A stretch of DNA of 64,000 nt from Spinactinospora alkalitolerans (GTDB lineage: Bacteria > Actinomycetota > Actinomycetes > Streptosporangiales > Streptosporangiaceae): the NCBI RefSeq assembly GCF_013408795.1, contig NZ_JACCCC010000001.1:6200001-6264000 (forward strand). Direction: 5' to 3'. The notes under the pieces were generated by a model, which saw only the letters and a program-made list of their open reading frames with translations, ran no database searches and was not told the DNA's origin. This document shows, piece by piece, positions 27,604 through 35,676 of the stretch. Positions within the stretch are counted from its first letter, which is position 1; every line of letters begins with the position of its first letter. Position numbers and translations under genes: made by a program.

Positions 27604-28065
27604 ATGTCCACCCCCGAAGAACGCCTCGCCGACGCCGGCCTCAAGCTCCCCCCGGCCCCCGACCCGGTCGCGCTCTACGTCCCGGCCGCCGTCAGCGGCG
27701 GATACGTGTACACCTCCGGCCAGCTCCCGCTGCAGGACGGGGTCCTTGCGATCACCGGCAAGGTCGGCGCCGACGTTTCTCCCGAGGAGGCCGAGGAGCA
27801 GGCCCGGCAGTGCGCGCTGAACGCCCTCGCGGCGGTCAGGGCGGTCGTCGGCGACCTGTCCGCGGTCGCGCGGGTCGTGAAGGTCACCGGGTTCGTCGCC
27901 GGCGCACCCGGATTCACCGGCCAACCCGCCGTCCTCAACGGCGCGAGCGAGCTGCTCGGCATCGCCTTCGGCGGCGCGGGGGCGCACGTCCGCAGCGCGG
28001 TCGGCGTGGCAGCCCTGCCATTGGACGCACCGGTCGAAGTGGAGATCACCGCCGCCCTGGCCTGA
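27604..28065 (+). CDS. ridA: RidA-family enamine/imine deaminase
   Basis: A 153-residue YjgF/RidA-family protein of the longer actinobacterial subgroup (YVYTSGQLPLQDGVLAITGK, AVARVVKVTGFVAGAPGF, GAHVRSAVGVAALPLDAPVE with the conserved Arg that binds the substrate carboxylate). RidA enzymes hydrolyse 2-aminoacrylate, the reactive intermediate released by PLP desulfhydrases, so its place after cds1 is functionally logical. An AAGGAGGG ribosome site precedes the ATG. Confidence 0.85.
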   Translation: MSTPEERLADAGLKLPPAPDPVALYVPAAVSGGYVYTSGQLPLQDGVLAITGKVGADVSPEEAEEQARQCALNALAAVRAVVGDLSAVARVVKVTGFVAGAPGFTGQPAVLNGASELLGIAFGGAGAHVRSAVGVAALPLDAPVEVEITAALA

Positions 28066-28084
28066 GTCGCAGCGCGGTCGAGGC

Positions 28085-28230
28085 GGGCGGCGAGGTGGGC
28101 GGTCGGTCGGCCACCCGCAAAGCGCCGGGCAGGGCACGGCGCACGGCCTCGGCGTAGGCGCCCGAACTGCCGCGGCAGGCCGCCGCGATGCCGGAGCACG
28201 CCTCGGACCGCCGTCCCTGCCCCACACCCC
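28085..28230 (-). pseudogene. ISL3-family transposase relic
   Basis: On the minus strand a short frame reads GIAAACRGSSGAYAEAVRRA followed by LPGALRVADR, matching the region around the first catalytic Asp of ISL3 transposases (normally CRDGSGAYAEAIRRALP, QVADRWHL). The DG pair is mutated to GS and the frame then degenerates. It lies between ridA and the catabolic cluster. Confidence 0.5.
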
Positions 28231-28300
28231 CACGTGCGCAAGACGCGGAGCGCCCCGGCGTCGCCGGACGCCGGAGTGCGTCCGGCCTCCTCGCCGGAAA

Positions 28301-28345
28301 CTACCCGAAAGGGTAACGCGGCCGGCAACACCATTTCCTTAGGCT
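28301..28345 (+). promoter_or_regulatory. promoter and palindromic operator of catabolic unit 1
   Basis: CTACCCGAAAGGGTAAC at 28301-28317 contains the perfect inverted repeat TACCC-N4-GGGTA. A TAGGCT hexamer follows at 28340-28345, about 31 bases after the palindrome centre, the geometry of an activator overlapping -35. The ligA-like start is 131 bases downstream. The same arrangement recurs at 35543 and 38721. Confidence 0.6.
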
Positions 28346-28475
28346 TTGGACACCAACACCAGGAAACCCACCGCTTCGTGACCCGGGTCGGAGGGTCCAC
28401 AACGGAAATCCACTGGTCGGGCGTATCCGCGCCGTGTCGACGAAAAGCCATCAGAGGAACGAGGAAGGTGAGCCG

Positions 28476-28727
28476 GTGTACAGCCTCCACAAACTGCTGT
28501 GGGACATTCGCAAGGACCCGAACCTGGCGGATCGGTACCTCGCTGATCCGGACCCGATACTCGATTCCTACGGTATTGGGGGTGAGGACCGCGTCGCTAT
28601 GCGCGAACTCGACTTCAAAGCCATGTACGAGCGTGGGTTCAACCCCTACCTGATCTATTTCTGCGCGATCCAGCTGAAGGTCGACCGTGCTGACTACTAC
28701 GCCCAGATACGGGGGGAGAAGAACTGA
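28476..28727 (+). CDS. extradiol dioxygenase small (alpha) subunit, LigA-like
   Basis: An 83-residue helical protein matching the LigA superfamily (LHKLLWDIRKDPNLADRYL, DPDPILDSYGI, YLIYFCAIQLKVDR). In protocatechuate 4,5-dioxygenase and CarBaBb-type enzymes this small subunit caps the active site of the LigB subunit. The GTG at 28476 has a GGAAGGTGAG ribosome site. Its TGA overlaps the ATG of the catalytic subunit gene (TGATG), coupling the two. It is the first gene of unit 1. Confidence 0.85.
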   Translation: MYSLHKLLWDIRKDPNLADRYLADPDPILDSYGIGGEDRVAMRELDFKAMYERGFNPYLIYFCAIQLKVDRADYYAQIRGEKN

Positions 28728-29572
28728 TGGCTGAGACCACCGGACGTGTTGTGGGTGCTTTCACCGCTTCGCACTCACCCGGCATCACGGGATGGCCCGA
28801 ACGCGCGGAACCCGCGAAGCGCGAGGCCGTGGAATCCGCTTTCGCTGAGGCTCGAAGCCGAATCGACGCGCTCGCACCGGACGTGATCATCGCTGTTTCC
28901 GTCGAGCATTTCACCAATTTCCACCTGGGAAACCTTCCGGCATTCGCCGTCGCGACGAGCGACTCGTATACGGGGCCGGTCACCAAGGAAATGGGAGATT
29001 TCCTCAACGTAGAACAGCACCAGTATCCGGGGCACTCCCGGCTCGGTCGGCACGTGTACGAGTTCGCCCTGGAGTCGGATTTCGACCCCGCCCTGGTGGA
29101 AGGCGGGCTGGAGTTCGACGAGAACTTCTGCGTTCCCTTCAAACACCTCGATCCCGAGTCGAAGTACCCCCTCGTTCCCATCATCGTCAACGGCGTCAAC
29201 CCGCCCTGGCCGACCGTGAGGCGCTGCCACGACTTCGGAAGGATGATCCGCCGCGCGGTCGAGGCGCAGACCGAGGTCCAGCGGGTGGTCGTCGTCGGCA
29301 CGGGCGGCCTGTCCCACTGGGTCGGTCTGCCGGAGTCGGGGCAGGTCAACACGGAGTTCGACCGTGACTTCATCAGCCGGTTCGAGAGCGGTGACGAGAG
29401 CCGCCTCCTCTCCTACACCGCCGAGGAGATCGACGCCGCCGGAAACGGCGCCCACGAGATCCGGACGTGGCTCGTCGCGGCGGGCTCGGTCCAGGTGCCG
29501 TTCGACGTCCTGGCCTACGAGCCGGTCCCCGAGTGGCTCACAGGGACCGCCGTCGCCGCGGCGCGGATCTGA
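28727..29572 (+). CDS. class III extradiol ring-cleavage dioxygenase, LigB family catalytic subunit
   Basis: A 281-residue Fe(II) dioxygenase. His16 in TASHSPGI, His62 in VEHFTNF and the acidic cluster GLEFDENFCVPFKHL mark the LigB-type metal site; VVVVGTGGLSHWVGLPESG is the conserved C-terminal region with a catalytic His. It cleaves a catechol-type ring next to the two hydroxyls with O2. The ring substrate is unknown; separate LigA and LigB genes resemble protocatechuate 4,5- and aminobiphenyldiol-type enzymes. It is coupled to the small subunit. Confidence 0.9.
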   Translation: MAETTGRVVGAFTASHSPGITGWPERAEPAKREAVESAFAEARSRIDALAPDVIIAVSVEHFTNFHLGNLPAFAVATSDSYTGPVTKEMGDFLNVEQHQYPGHSRLGRHVYEFALESDFDPALVEGGLEFDENFCVPFKHLDPESKYPLVPIIVNGVNPPWPTVRRCHDFGRMIRRAVEAQTEVQRVVVVGTGGLSHWVGLPESGQVNTEFDRDFISRFESGDESRLLSYTAEEIDAAGNGAHEIRTWLVAAGSVQVPFDVLAYEPVPEWLTGTAVAAARI

Positions 29573-29640
29573 ATCCGGCCGCCCGACCCGCGAACGCCCC
29601 ACGAGCACCCCGTTCAACATCGAGAAGAAGGTAGGACCCG

Positions 29641-30687
29641 ATGAGCAGCAGACTTCCCAAGGTGACCGGTCGCGACATGCGAGGCGTCATGGCCTACCCC
29701 CCTACGCCGGCCCTTCCGGGAGCGGACCGGGTCGATGCCGAGAACACCGTGAACCTCGAGGAGACCGAGCGCATGATCCGGTCCCTCATCCGTGACGGCG
29801 TGGACGCGATCGCCACCAACGGCACTCTGGGCGAGATGGGCACGCTGACGCTGGAGGAGTGGAAGGCGTACGCCTCGTGTGTGGCCGAGACCGCACGGTC
29901 GGAGAACCCCGACTTCCCCGTCTTCGTCGGCGCCACCACCCTCAACACCCGCGACACCATTGCGCGGATGAGGTTCCTGGCGGACATCGGGGTCACCGGG
30001 ACCCTGCTCGGCCGTCCCATGTGGGGCGACATGGTCGCGCCGATCATGGAGAGGTTCTACCGGGACGTCGCCGAGGCTGTGCCCGAGCTGGCCATCGTCG
30101 TCTATGACAACACGGCCGCCTTCGGCGGGGTCATCCCGCGCTCCGTCTACCGCACCCTCGTCGACCTGCCTCAGGTCGTGGCGGTCAAGTACGCCGGAGG
30201 AGCGTCGGTCGGCTTCCGGTACCACAACGACATGGCCCACACCGGGACGAACTTCCCCCTGATGCCGATCGAGACCGACTGGTTCCCGGCGTGGGAGATG
30301 TACGGCGAAGAGCTGGTCGGAATGGCGTGGTCGTCGACCACCGCCATGGGTCCCGCTCCCGTCCTCGCGCTGCGTGACGCCCTCCGCGAAGGGCGCACCG
30401 AGGACGCCCGCTGGCTGACGGAGCGTCTGCGGTGGGCCCACGAGCCCTTCATCGTCGGACAGGACTTCTTCGAGTTCGCGAAGTACAACATTCCCCTCGA
30501 GAAGATCCGCGTCAACGCCGCCGGCTACATGGACGTCGGCAAGAGCCGGGTGCCCTACACCGAGGACCTGCTTCCCGAGGTCCACCACAAGACGACGCTC
30601 GAGCACGTCGAGCGCTACAAGCAGATCACCGCCGAGATCGAGGCGCGGCTGGACTCCTCCTCGTCCCGGACCGCCGAGAAGGTGTGA
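29641..30687 (+). CDS. hydratase-aldolase (NahE/PhdG-like, DapA superfamily)
   Basis: A 348-residue class I aldolase of the dihydrodipicolinate synthase superfamily. The Schiff-base Lys183 lies in VVAVKYAGG, Tyr155 in AIVVYDNT and the carboxylate-binding loop in TNGTLGEMGTL (60-69). Length and motifs (MWGDM, DWFPAWEMYG) fit trans-o-hydroxybenzylidenepyruvate hydratase-aldolases of naphthalene and phenanthrene pathways. These hydrate the side chain of the ring-cleavage product and release pyruvate plus an aldehyde. It follows ligB by 68 bases, so it probably acts on the LigAB product. Confidence 0.85.
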   Translation: MSSRLPKVTGRDMRGVMAYPPTPALPGADRVDAENTVNLEETERMIRSLIRDGVDAIATNGTLGEMGTLTLEEWKAYASCVAETARSENPDFPVFVGATTLNTRDTIARMRFLADIGVTGTLLGRPMWGDMVAPIMERFYRDVAEAVPELAIVVYDNTAAFGGVIPRSVYRTLVDLPQVVAVKYAGGASVGFRYHNDMAHTGTNFPLMPIETDWFPAWEMYGEELVGMAWSSTTAMGPAPVLALRDALREGRTEDARWLTERLRWAHEPFIVGQDFFEFAKYNIPLEKIRVNAAGYMDVGKSRVPYTEDLLPEVHHKTTLEHVERYKQITAEIEARLDSSSSRTAEKV

Positions 30688-30690
30688 GCC

Positions 30691-32007
30691 ATGGCGACGA
30701 AGCCCATCGGTGCCGGCGTCGAAGCGGGCCTCGAAAGCATCAGGGACGGTATCGCGCAGGGGCGTTTCCCGGCTCGTGTCTTCAACGACCAGGAGATCTT
30801 CGACATCGAGCAGCAGCGGGTCTTCTCCAAGGCCTGGTGCTTCCTGGCCCACGAGTCCGAGATCCCCGACCGCGGTGACTACGTCACGCGCTACATAGCG
30901 AACAACAACCTCATCGTCGCCCGCGACGAGTCGGGGGAGATCCACGCCAGCCTCAACATGTGCCGCCACCGCGGCAACATGATGTGCAAGTCCGAGATGG
31001 GCAACGCCTCGCACTTCCGTTGCTCCTACCACGGATGGGTGTACAAGAACTCCGGGGAGCTCGTCGGGGTCCCCTACATGAAGGAGGGCTACGAAGGCAG
31101 GATCGACAAGCGCGACTGGGGCCTGATCAAGGTGCGTACGCAGACCTACGCGGGCCTGGTGTTCGGAACGCTCGACCCGGACGCGCCGCCGCTCGACGAG
31201 TACCTCGGGGGATTCCAGTTCTACCTGGACCTCTACCTCAAGCAGGGGAACTCGGGCAGCGAGGTGCACGGTCCCCCTGACCACTGGGTGACGGAGACCG
31301 ACTGGAAGATCGCCGCCGAGAACTTCTCCGGGGACGGATACCACACCCCGGTCGCCCACCAGTTCGGGTTCAACCTCGGCTACTTCGCCTCCTCGGGGGC
31401 GACGCACAGCCAGGGCTGGGCCGCGAGCATCCCCGGGAAGGGGCACGGTATCGGGCTCGGCCACACGCCGGGCTTCCCGCCCTTCGCGGGGTTCCCGGAG
31501 GAACTGGCCGACGAGATGCGCCGCAGCCTGTCGCCGGAACAGGTCGAGGTCTTCTCCCAGACCCGGACCGCGGTCGGAACGGTGTTCCCCAACCTGTCCT
31601 TCCTCATGCAGCCGTTCAGCATCGTCCCGGGGCAGACGGGCGTGCGGTTCGTGACCATGCGCCTGTACCACCCGATCGGTCCGGGCAAGACCGAGATGTA
31701 CTCCTGGTGCCTGGTCCCCAAGGACGCCTCGGACGAGTACAAGCAGGAGGCCTACCGCGCCTACACGCTGACCTTCGCCCAGGCGGGGACCTTCGAGCAG
31801 GACGACCTGGAGAACTGGGCGCGCGTGACCCGTTCGGCCGGGTCGACCATGGCCAGGAACATCGAGTTCCCCTACGTCATGGGGATGGACAGCGTCAGGG
31901 ACCCCGACTTCCCCGGGCCCGGACACGTGGTCAAGCCCTACGTCAACGACTCCAACTTCCGGAACCTGTGGTCCCGGTGGTCCGACTACATGACCGGACA
32001 GGTGTGA
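30691..32007 (+). CDS. Rieske ring-hydroxylating oxygenase, large (alpha) subunit
   Basis: A 438-residue oxygenase subunit. The Rieske [2Fe-2S] ligands are Cys91-x-His93 and Cys111-x2-His114 (CRHRGNMMC, CSYHGW). The mononuclear iron site is NFSGDGYHTPVAH with His218 and His223, Asp215 as the bridging acid, and an Asp in EQDDLENW near 372 as third ligand. It adds O2 to an aromatic ring to form a cis-dihydrodiol or hydroxylated product. The beta subunit follows directly; ferredoxin and reductase for electron supply are encoded in unit 3. Confidence 0.93.
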   Translation: MATKPIGAGVEAGLESIRDGIAQGRFPARVFNDQEIFDIEQQRVFSKAWCFLAHESEIPDRGDYVTRYIANNNLIVARDESGEIHASLNMCRHRGNMMCKSEMGNASHFRCSYHGWVYKNSGELVGVPYMKEGYEGRIDKRDWGLIKVRTQTYAGLVFGTLDPDAPPLDEYLGGFQFYLDLYLKQGNSGSEVHGPPDHWVTETDWKIAAENFSGDGYHTPVAHQFGFNLGYFASSGATHSQGWAASIPGKGHGIGLGHTPGFPPFAGFPEELADEMRRSLSPEQVEVFSQTRTAVGTVFPNLSFLMQPFSIVPGQTGVRFVTMRLYHPIGPGKTEMYSWCLVPKDASDEYKQEAYRAYTLTFAQAGTFEQDDLENWARVTRSAGSTMARNIEFPYVMGMDSVRDPDFPGPGHVVKPYVNDSNFRNLWSRWSDYMTGQV

Positions 32008-32012
32008 TCGGC

Positions 32013-32528
32013 GTGGCATCGAAGAAACCAGACCGGGACGCGGTCCTCGACGCCACCGACTTCCTCCACAGGGAAGCCCTCGCACTCGACGAACGCAGGT
32101 TTCGGGACTGGCTCGACCACCTGACGGACGACATCAGGTACATCGTGCCGCTCCGTGTGACCCGGGAGGGCCAGGCCGACTGGGAGGTCTCGCCGACGTC
32201 CAGGATCTTCGACGACGACAAGCAGACGCTCACGCTGCGGGTGGAACGGCTCGAGACGGACTTCGCCTGGGCGGAGCAGCCACCGTCACGCACGCGTCAC
32301 TACGTCACGAACGTCGTGGCCGACCCGGGCGAGCGGGAGGGCGAACTCCTCGTGTCGTCGAACTGCCTCATCTACCGGAGCCGGGGCGACAGCGTCGAGC
32401 CGAACCTCTACTCGATCGCCCGCAAGGACACGGTCCGTCGCGTGGACGGCGGGCTGCTGCTGGCGCGGCGCTACGCGGTGCTCGACCAGTCCGTCATCAA
32501 CGGGCACAACCTGTCGATCCTCCTCTGA
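32013..32528 (+). CDS. Rieske ring-hydroxylating oxygenase, small (beta) subunit
   Basis: A 171-residue NTF2-like subunit (VLDATDFLHREALALDERRF, WLDHLTDDIRYIVPLRVTR, VINGHNLSILL) matching the beta subunits of biphenyl/naphthalene-type dioxygenases. It is structural in the alpha3beta3 hexamer. An alternative GTG at 32004 would overlap the alpha-subunit stop; both fit. Presence of a beta subunit argues for a dioxygenase rather than an alpha-only monooxygenase. Confidence 0.88.
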   Translation: MASKKPDRDAVLDATDFLHREALALDERRFRDWLDHLTDDIRYIVPLRVTREGQADWEVSPTSRIFDDDKQTLTLRVERLETDFAWAEQPPSRTRHYVTNVVADPGEREGELLVSSNCLIYRSRGDSVEPNLYSIARKDTVRRVDGGLLLARRYAVLDQSVINGHNLSILL

Positions 32529-32549
32529 CCCGACCGAAGGAGCGCACCC

Positions 32550-32828
32550 ATGAGTGAGGCCGTTCCCATCCCGGAGGCGGAGAACCCCGGCGACGGCGAG
32601 GTTCTCCACTACCCGCGGGACGGAGGCGACGAGGGACCCATTGTCGTCGCCAACGAGTTCGTCGACGTCGTCGTACGCAGAGTCGAAACCCGCAACGGGG
32701 TGAGGCTGGAGATCTGGTCGCCCAGGCGCAACACGTGTGTCCGCTTCGACGCGGTCGCGCTGGACTGTCTGAGCTACCAGGAACCGGAGTTCATCACGTC
32801 CCTGCTGGCGAGGAAACCGGGACCATGA
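32550..32828 (+). CDS. small conserved protein of aromatic operons, function unknown
   Basis: A 92-residue soluble protein (VVANEFVDVVVRRVETRNGV, LEIWSPRRNTCVRFDAVALD then CLSYQEPEFITSLLA). Similar small frames occur between oxygenase and dehydrogenase genes in actinobacterial aromatic clusters and are sometimes labelled dihydrodiol dehydrogenase, but this one has no dinucleotide-binding motif. The AAGGAG ribosome site and the overlap of its TGA with the next ATG show it is translated as part of the operon. Confidence 0.7.
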   Translation: MSEAVPIPEAENPGDGEVLHYPRDGGDEGPIVVANEFVDVVVRRVETRNGVRLEIWSPRRNTCVRFDAVALDCLSYQEPEFITSLLARKPGP

Positions 32829-33613
32829 GCGGGGGCCTGAAGGGACTGAGCATGCTGGTCACCGGGGGCGGATCGGGTATCGGGCAGGCTGTCTGCGAAC
32901 GCTACCTCGCCCTCGGTGCCCGCGTCACGGTGCTCGAGAGATCCCCCGAGCACGCCGACGTGCTGCGCCGCGGCGGTGGCGACCGTCTCCGGGTGGTCGT
33001 CGGCGACGCCACGGACCGCGAGGCCCTGGCCGAGGCGTTGGCCGTCGCGCGCAACGACGACGGCGGCCTCGACCACCTCACCAGCTGTGTCGGGGTGTTC
33101 GACCACTACGTGTCCATCCGTGAGCTCACCCCTGCGGAGCTGGAATCGGCGGGCGACGAGATGTGGCACACCAACGTCCTCGGCTCTCTGAAGGCGATCA
33201 ACGTGTGTCACGAGGCGCTGAGCGCGGCCCGCGGCTCGGTGACGCTGACGCTGTCGGAGTCGGCGTTCCACCCGCGTGGCGGCGGCGTGCTCTACGGCAG
33301 CTCGAAGTGGGCGCTCCGGGGGGTCGTGGACCACCTCTCGGCCGACCTCGCACCGAGAGTCCGGGTCAACGGTGTCGCGCCAGGCGGGACCGGTGGCACG
33401 CGTTTCGGTGGATTGCGGTCCCTCGGCCAAGAGCTGACCGCCGATCGGGTCGAGGGGCGCGACGAACGCATCGCCCGCAGCAACGTCCTCGGGGTCACGC
33501 CGCGGCCGGAGGACCACAGCGGCGCCTACGCCTATCTCGCCGATCCGAGCGCCGCCCGGATCGTCACCGGGATCGTCATCAACACCGATGCCGGAAGCGG
33601 TGCATGGACGTGA
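32825..33613 (+). CDS. SDR, probable cis-dihydrodiol dehydrogenase
   Basis: A 262-residue short-chain dehydrogenase with TGGGSGIG at 14-21 for NAD binding, the Ser in LTLSESAFHP and YGSSK as the catalytic Tyr/Lys. The chain resembles BphB/NahB-type cis-dihydrodiol dehydrogenases, and its place after the Rieske subunits fits rearomatisation of a cis-dihydrodiol to the catechol that LigAB cleaves. It overlaps the previous stop and the next start. Confidence 0.83.
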   Translation: MSGGLKGLSMLVTGGGSGIGQAVCERYLALGARVTVLERSPEHADVLRRGGGDRLRVVVGDATDREALAEALAVARNDDGGLDHLTSCVGVFDHYVSIRELTPAELESAGDEMWHTNVLGSLKAINVCHEALSAARGSVTLTLSESAFHPRGGGVLYGSSKWALRGVVDHLSADLAPRVRVNGVAPGGTGGTRFGGLRSLGQELTADRVEGRDERIARSNVLGVTPRPEDHSGAYAYLADPSAARIVTGIVINTDAGSGAWT

Positions 33614-35247
33614 CCGGAGACGCCGCCAACGGGGCGAAAGTGGTGGGGGCGACGCTCGCCGCCTGCGGGATCGACACCGTCTTCGGGGTCGTGGGCAGCG
33701 GCAACTTCGTCGCCACCGACGCGCTCGTCCGAAGCGGGGCACGATTCGTCGGCGCCCGCCACGAGGCGGGCGCCCTAGCCATGGCCGACGCCCACTGGCG
33801 GACCACGGGACGGATCGCCGTCTGCAGCGTCCACCAGGGGCCGGGCCTGACCAACACCCTGACGGCACTCGCGGAGGCCGCCAAGAGCCGGAGCCCGATC
33901 GTGGTCCTCTCCGGGGCGACATCGGCCGGGATGACCCGTTCCAACTTCTACCTCGACCAGGCCGCGCTGATCACCGCCGCGGGCGGGATCGCCGAGCATC
34001 TCCACCGGCCCGGCACGGTCGCGGCCGATACGGCCCGCGCCTGTCGCCGGGCACTCGACGAGCACCGTCCGGTCGTCCTCAACATGCCGCTGGACGTGCA
34101 GGCGTCCACCGCGTCCTCACCTGACGGCCCCGTCTCGATCCTCCGGCCGACGGGACGTCCGCGACCAGCGGCCCACGTTGTCGCCGAACTGGCGGACGAC
34201 CTGCTGTCCGCCCGCCGTCCCGTGCTCCTCGCGGGTCGAGGCGCATGGCTGTCGGGGGCCTGTGACGCGACCGCCGCGCTCGCCGACAGGATCGGGGCGC
34301 GCCTCGCGACGACCGCGGTCGCCAAGGGCATGTTCGCCGGGCACCCCCGGGACGTCGGCATCGCGGGAGGGTTCTCCACCTCCACCGCGGTGGAGACCCT
34401 GGAGTCCGCTGACCTGATCCTGGCGCTGGGGGCCACGCTCACGACGTGGACGACGCGCGGCGACACGATCTTCCACGGGCAGGTCAAGGTGGTCCAGGTC
34501 GACCGGGAACACAGCGCTCTCGGCCGCAACGAACACGTCGGCGTCGGCATCGTCGCAGACGTCGACGCCACGGTACGCGCGCTGCTGGCCGAGGTCGGCG
34601 ACCGCCCCTCCGCGAGCGAGTTCGGCCGGGTCGAGCGGTCCCGCGACCTCGCTCAGTCCGGGCCCTCCGCCGAGGGCACATGCCATCCCGCCGACATCAC
34701 CGCCCGGTTGGAAGGGATGCTGCCCGCCGAGCGCTCCGTCGTGCTGGACGGCGGTCACTTCATCGGCTGGCCGGCGATGGGCTGGTCCGTGCCCGACCCC
34801 GCCGGATTCGTCTTCACCAGCGCGGGGTTCCAGTCCATCGGGCTGGGCCTGGGCGCCGCTGTGGGCGCGGCCATCGCCAGACCCGACCGGCTCACCGTCC
34901 TCGCCACCGGCGACGGCGGGTTCCTCATGGCGGTATCCGAACTCGAGACGCTCGTGCGCCTGGACCTGGACGTCCTCGTCGTGGTCTACGACGACCAGGC
35001 CTACGGCGCCGAGGTCCACCATTTCCTCCACTACGGTTCAGGACTCGACCTCGTGCGGTTCCCGGACGTCGACATCGCGGGGCTCGCCCGGGGCGCCGGG
35101 GCGCGGGCGGTCACCGTCCGGGAGCACTCCGACCTCGCGCAGGCCGCCGACTGGTTCGCCGAACCGCGCGGTGTCCTCGTCCTTGACATCCGGATCGATC
35201 CGACGGTGGTCGGCCCCTGGGCCGAGCAGGACTTCGCCGGGCACTGA
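33604..35247 (+). CDS. thiamine pyrophosphate-dependent enzyme (decarboxylase/carboligase type)
   Basis: A 547-residue enzyme of the acetolactate synthase/benzoylformate decarboxylase superfamily. Glu54 in ARHEAGALAMAD activates the TPP ylide; the Mg-TPP motif is GDGGFLMAVSELETLVRLDL with DDQAYGAEV. It could decarboxylate a 2-oxo acid or ligate aldehydes; a 2-oxo acid such as pyruvate is the expected co-product of the aldolase. This is not a usual member of Rieske-LigAB pathways. It starts inside the SDR gene and ends unit 1. Confidence 0.85.
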   Translation: MDVTGDAANGAKVVGATLAACGIDTVFGVVGSGNFVATDALVRSGARFVGARHEAGALAMADAHWRTTGRIAVCSVHQGPGLTNTLTALAEAAKSRSPIVVLSGATSAGMTRSNFYLDQAALITAAGGIAEHLHRPGTVAADTARACRRALDEHRPVVLNMPLDVQASTASSPDGPVSILRPTGRPRPAAHVVAELADDLLSARRPVLLAGRGAWLSGACDATAALADRIGARLATTAVAKGMFAGHPRDVGIAGGFSTSTAVETLESADLILALGATLTTWTTRGDTIFHGQVKVVQVDREHSALGRNEHVGVGIVADVDATVRALLAEVGDRPSASEFGRVERSRDLAQSGPSAEGTCHPADITARLEGMLPAERSVVLDGGHFIGWPAMGWSVPDPAGFVFTSAGFQSIGLGLGAAVGAAIARPDRLTVLATGDGGFLMAVSELETLVRLDLDVLVVVYDDQAYGAEVHHFLHYGSGLDLVRFPDVDIAGLARGAGARAVTVREHSDLAQAADWFAEPRGVLVLDIRIDPTVVGPWAEQDFAGH

Positions 35248-35542
35248 TCCACCACCTGCCCGCGACGCCGGGTGGTTCAGGCCCGGGCCGGTGGGAGCCG
35301 GCGCCGGGCGCACCCGGCGGTGTCCGCGGACACGACCGCGGCCGGCACCCCCCGTTCACCGCGGCGCCCGCCTCCCGCGCACCGGAGCCGGGTTGGTGCG
35401 GACGCCACCCGCTTGAGCAGTCCCCGCCGACCATCCGGGGCCGGCACTCCTCCATCGCCACCACGACACGTGGGTGGCCCTCGAACGAGACGGCCACGCA
35501 ACGTAATCCCCGGCCACTGGTCACCGACTCCGGCCGCACTTT
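35248..35542. other. intergenic region after catabolic unit 1
   Basis: A short inverted repeat ACCACC (35251-35256) and GGTGGT (35271-35276) just after the TPP gene stop could form a weak terminator. The rest of the interval up to the unit 2 operator shows no gene on either strand. Confidence 0.35.
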
Positions 35543-35586
35543 GTACCCGTATGGGTCACGACCAGCCCGTCAGCCATCGGTAACGT
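35543..35586 (+). promoter_or_regulatory. promoter and palindromic operator of the TRAP unit
   Basis: GTACCCGTATGGGTCAC at 35543-35559 repeats the unit 1 operator pattern (TACCC-N4-GGGT). TAACGT at 35581-35586 follows the palindrome centre by about 31 bases. The dctP-like start is 91 bases further on. Confidence 0.57.
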
Positions 35587-35676
35587 CCCTCAACACGCTC
35601 GCTGCGGTCTCGGGGCCGTCGCCGCTTTCCCGCTCGTTCCCGCCGCTTGCCGCTGACCAGAACTCTGGAGATCGAG

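Noticed and set aside
29614-32085. An 823-codon minus-strand open frame across the aldolase and Rieske genes
   Set aside because: High GC keeps antisense frames open; it has low-complexity composition and no family motifs, while the plus strand encodes clear enzymes with ribosome sites.
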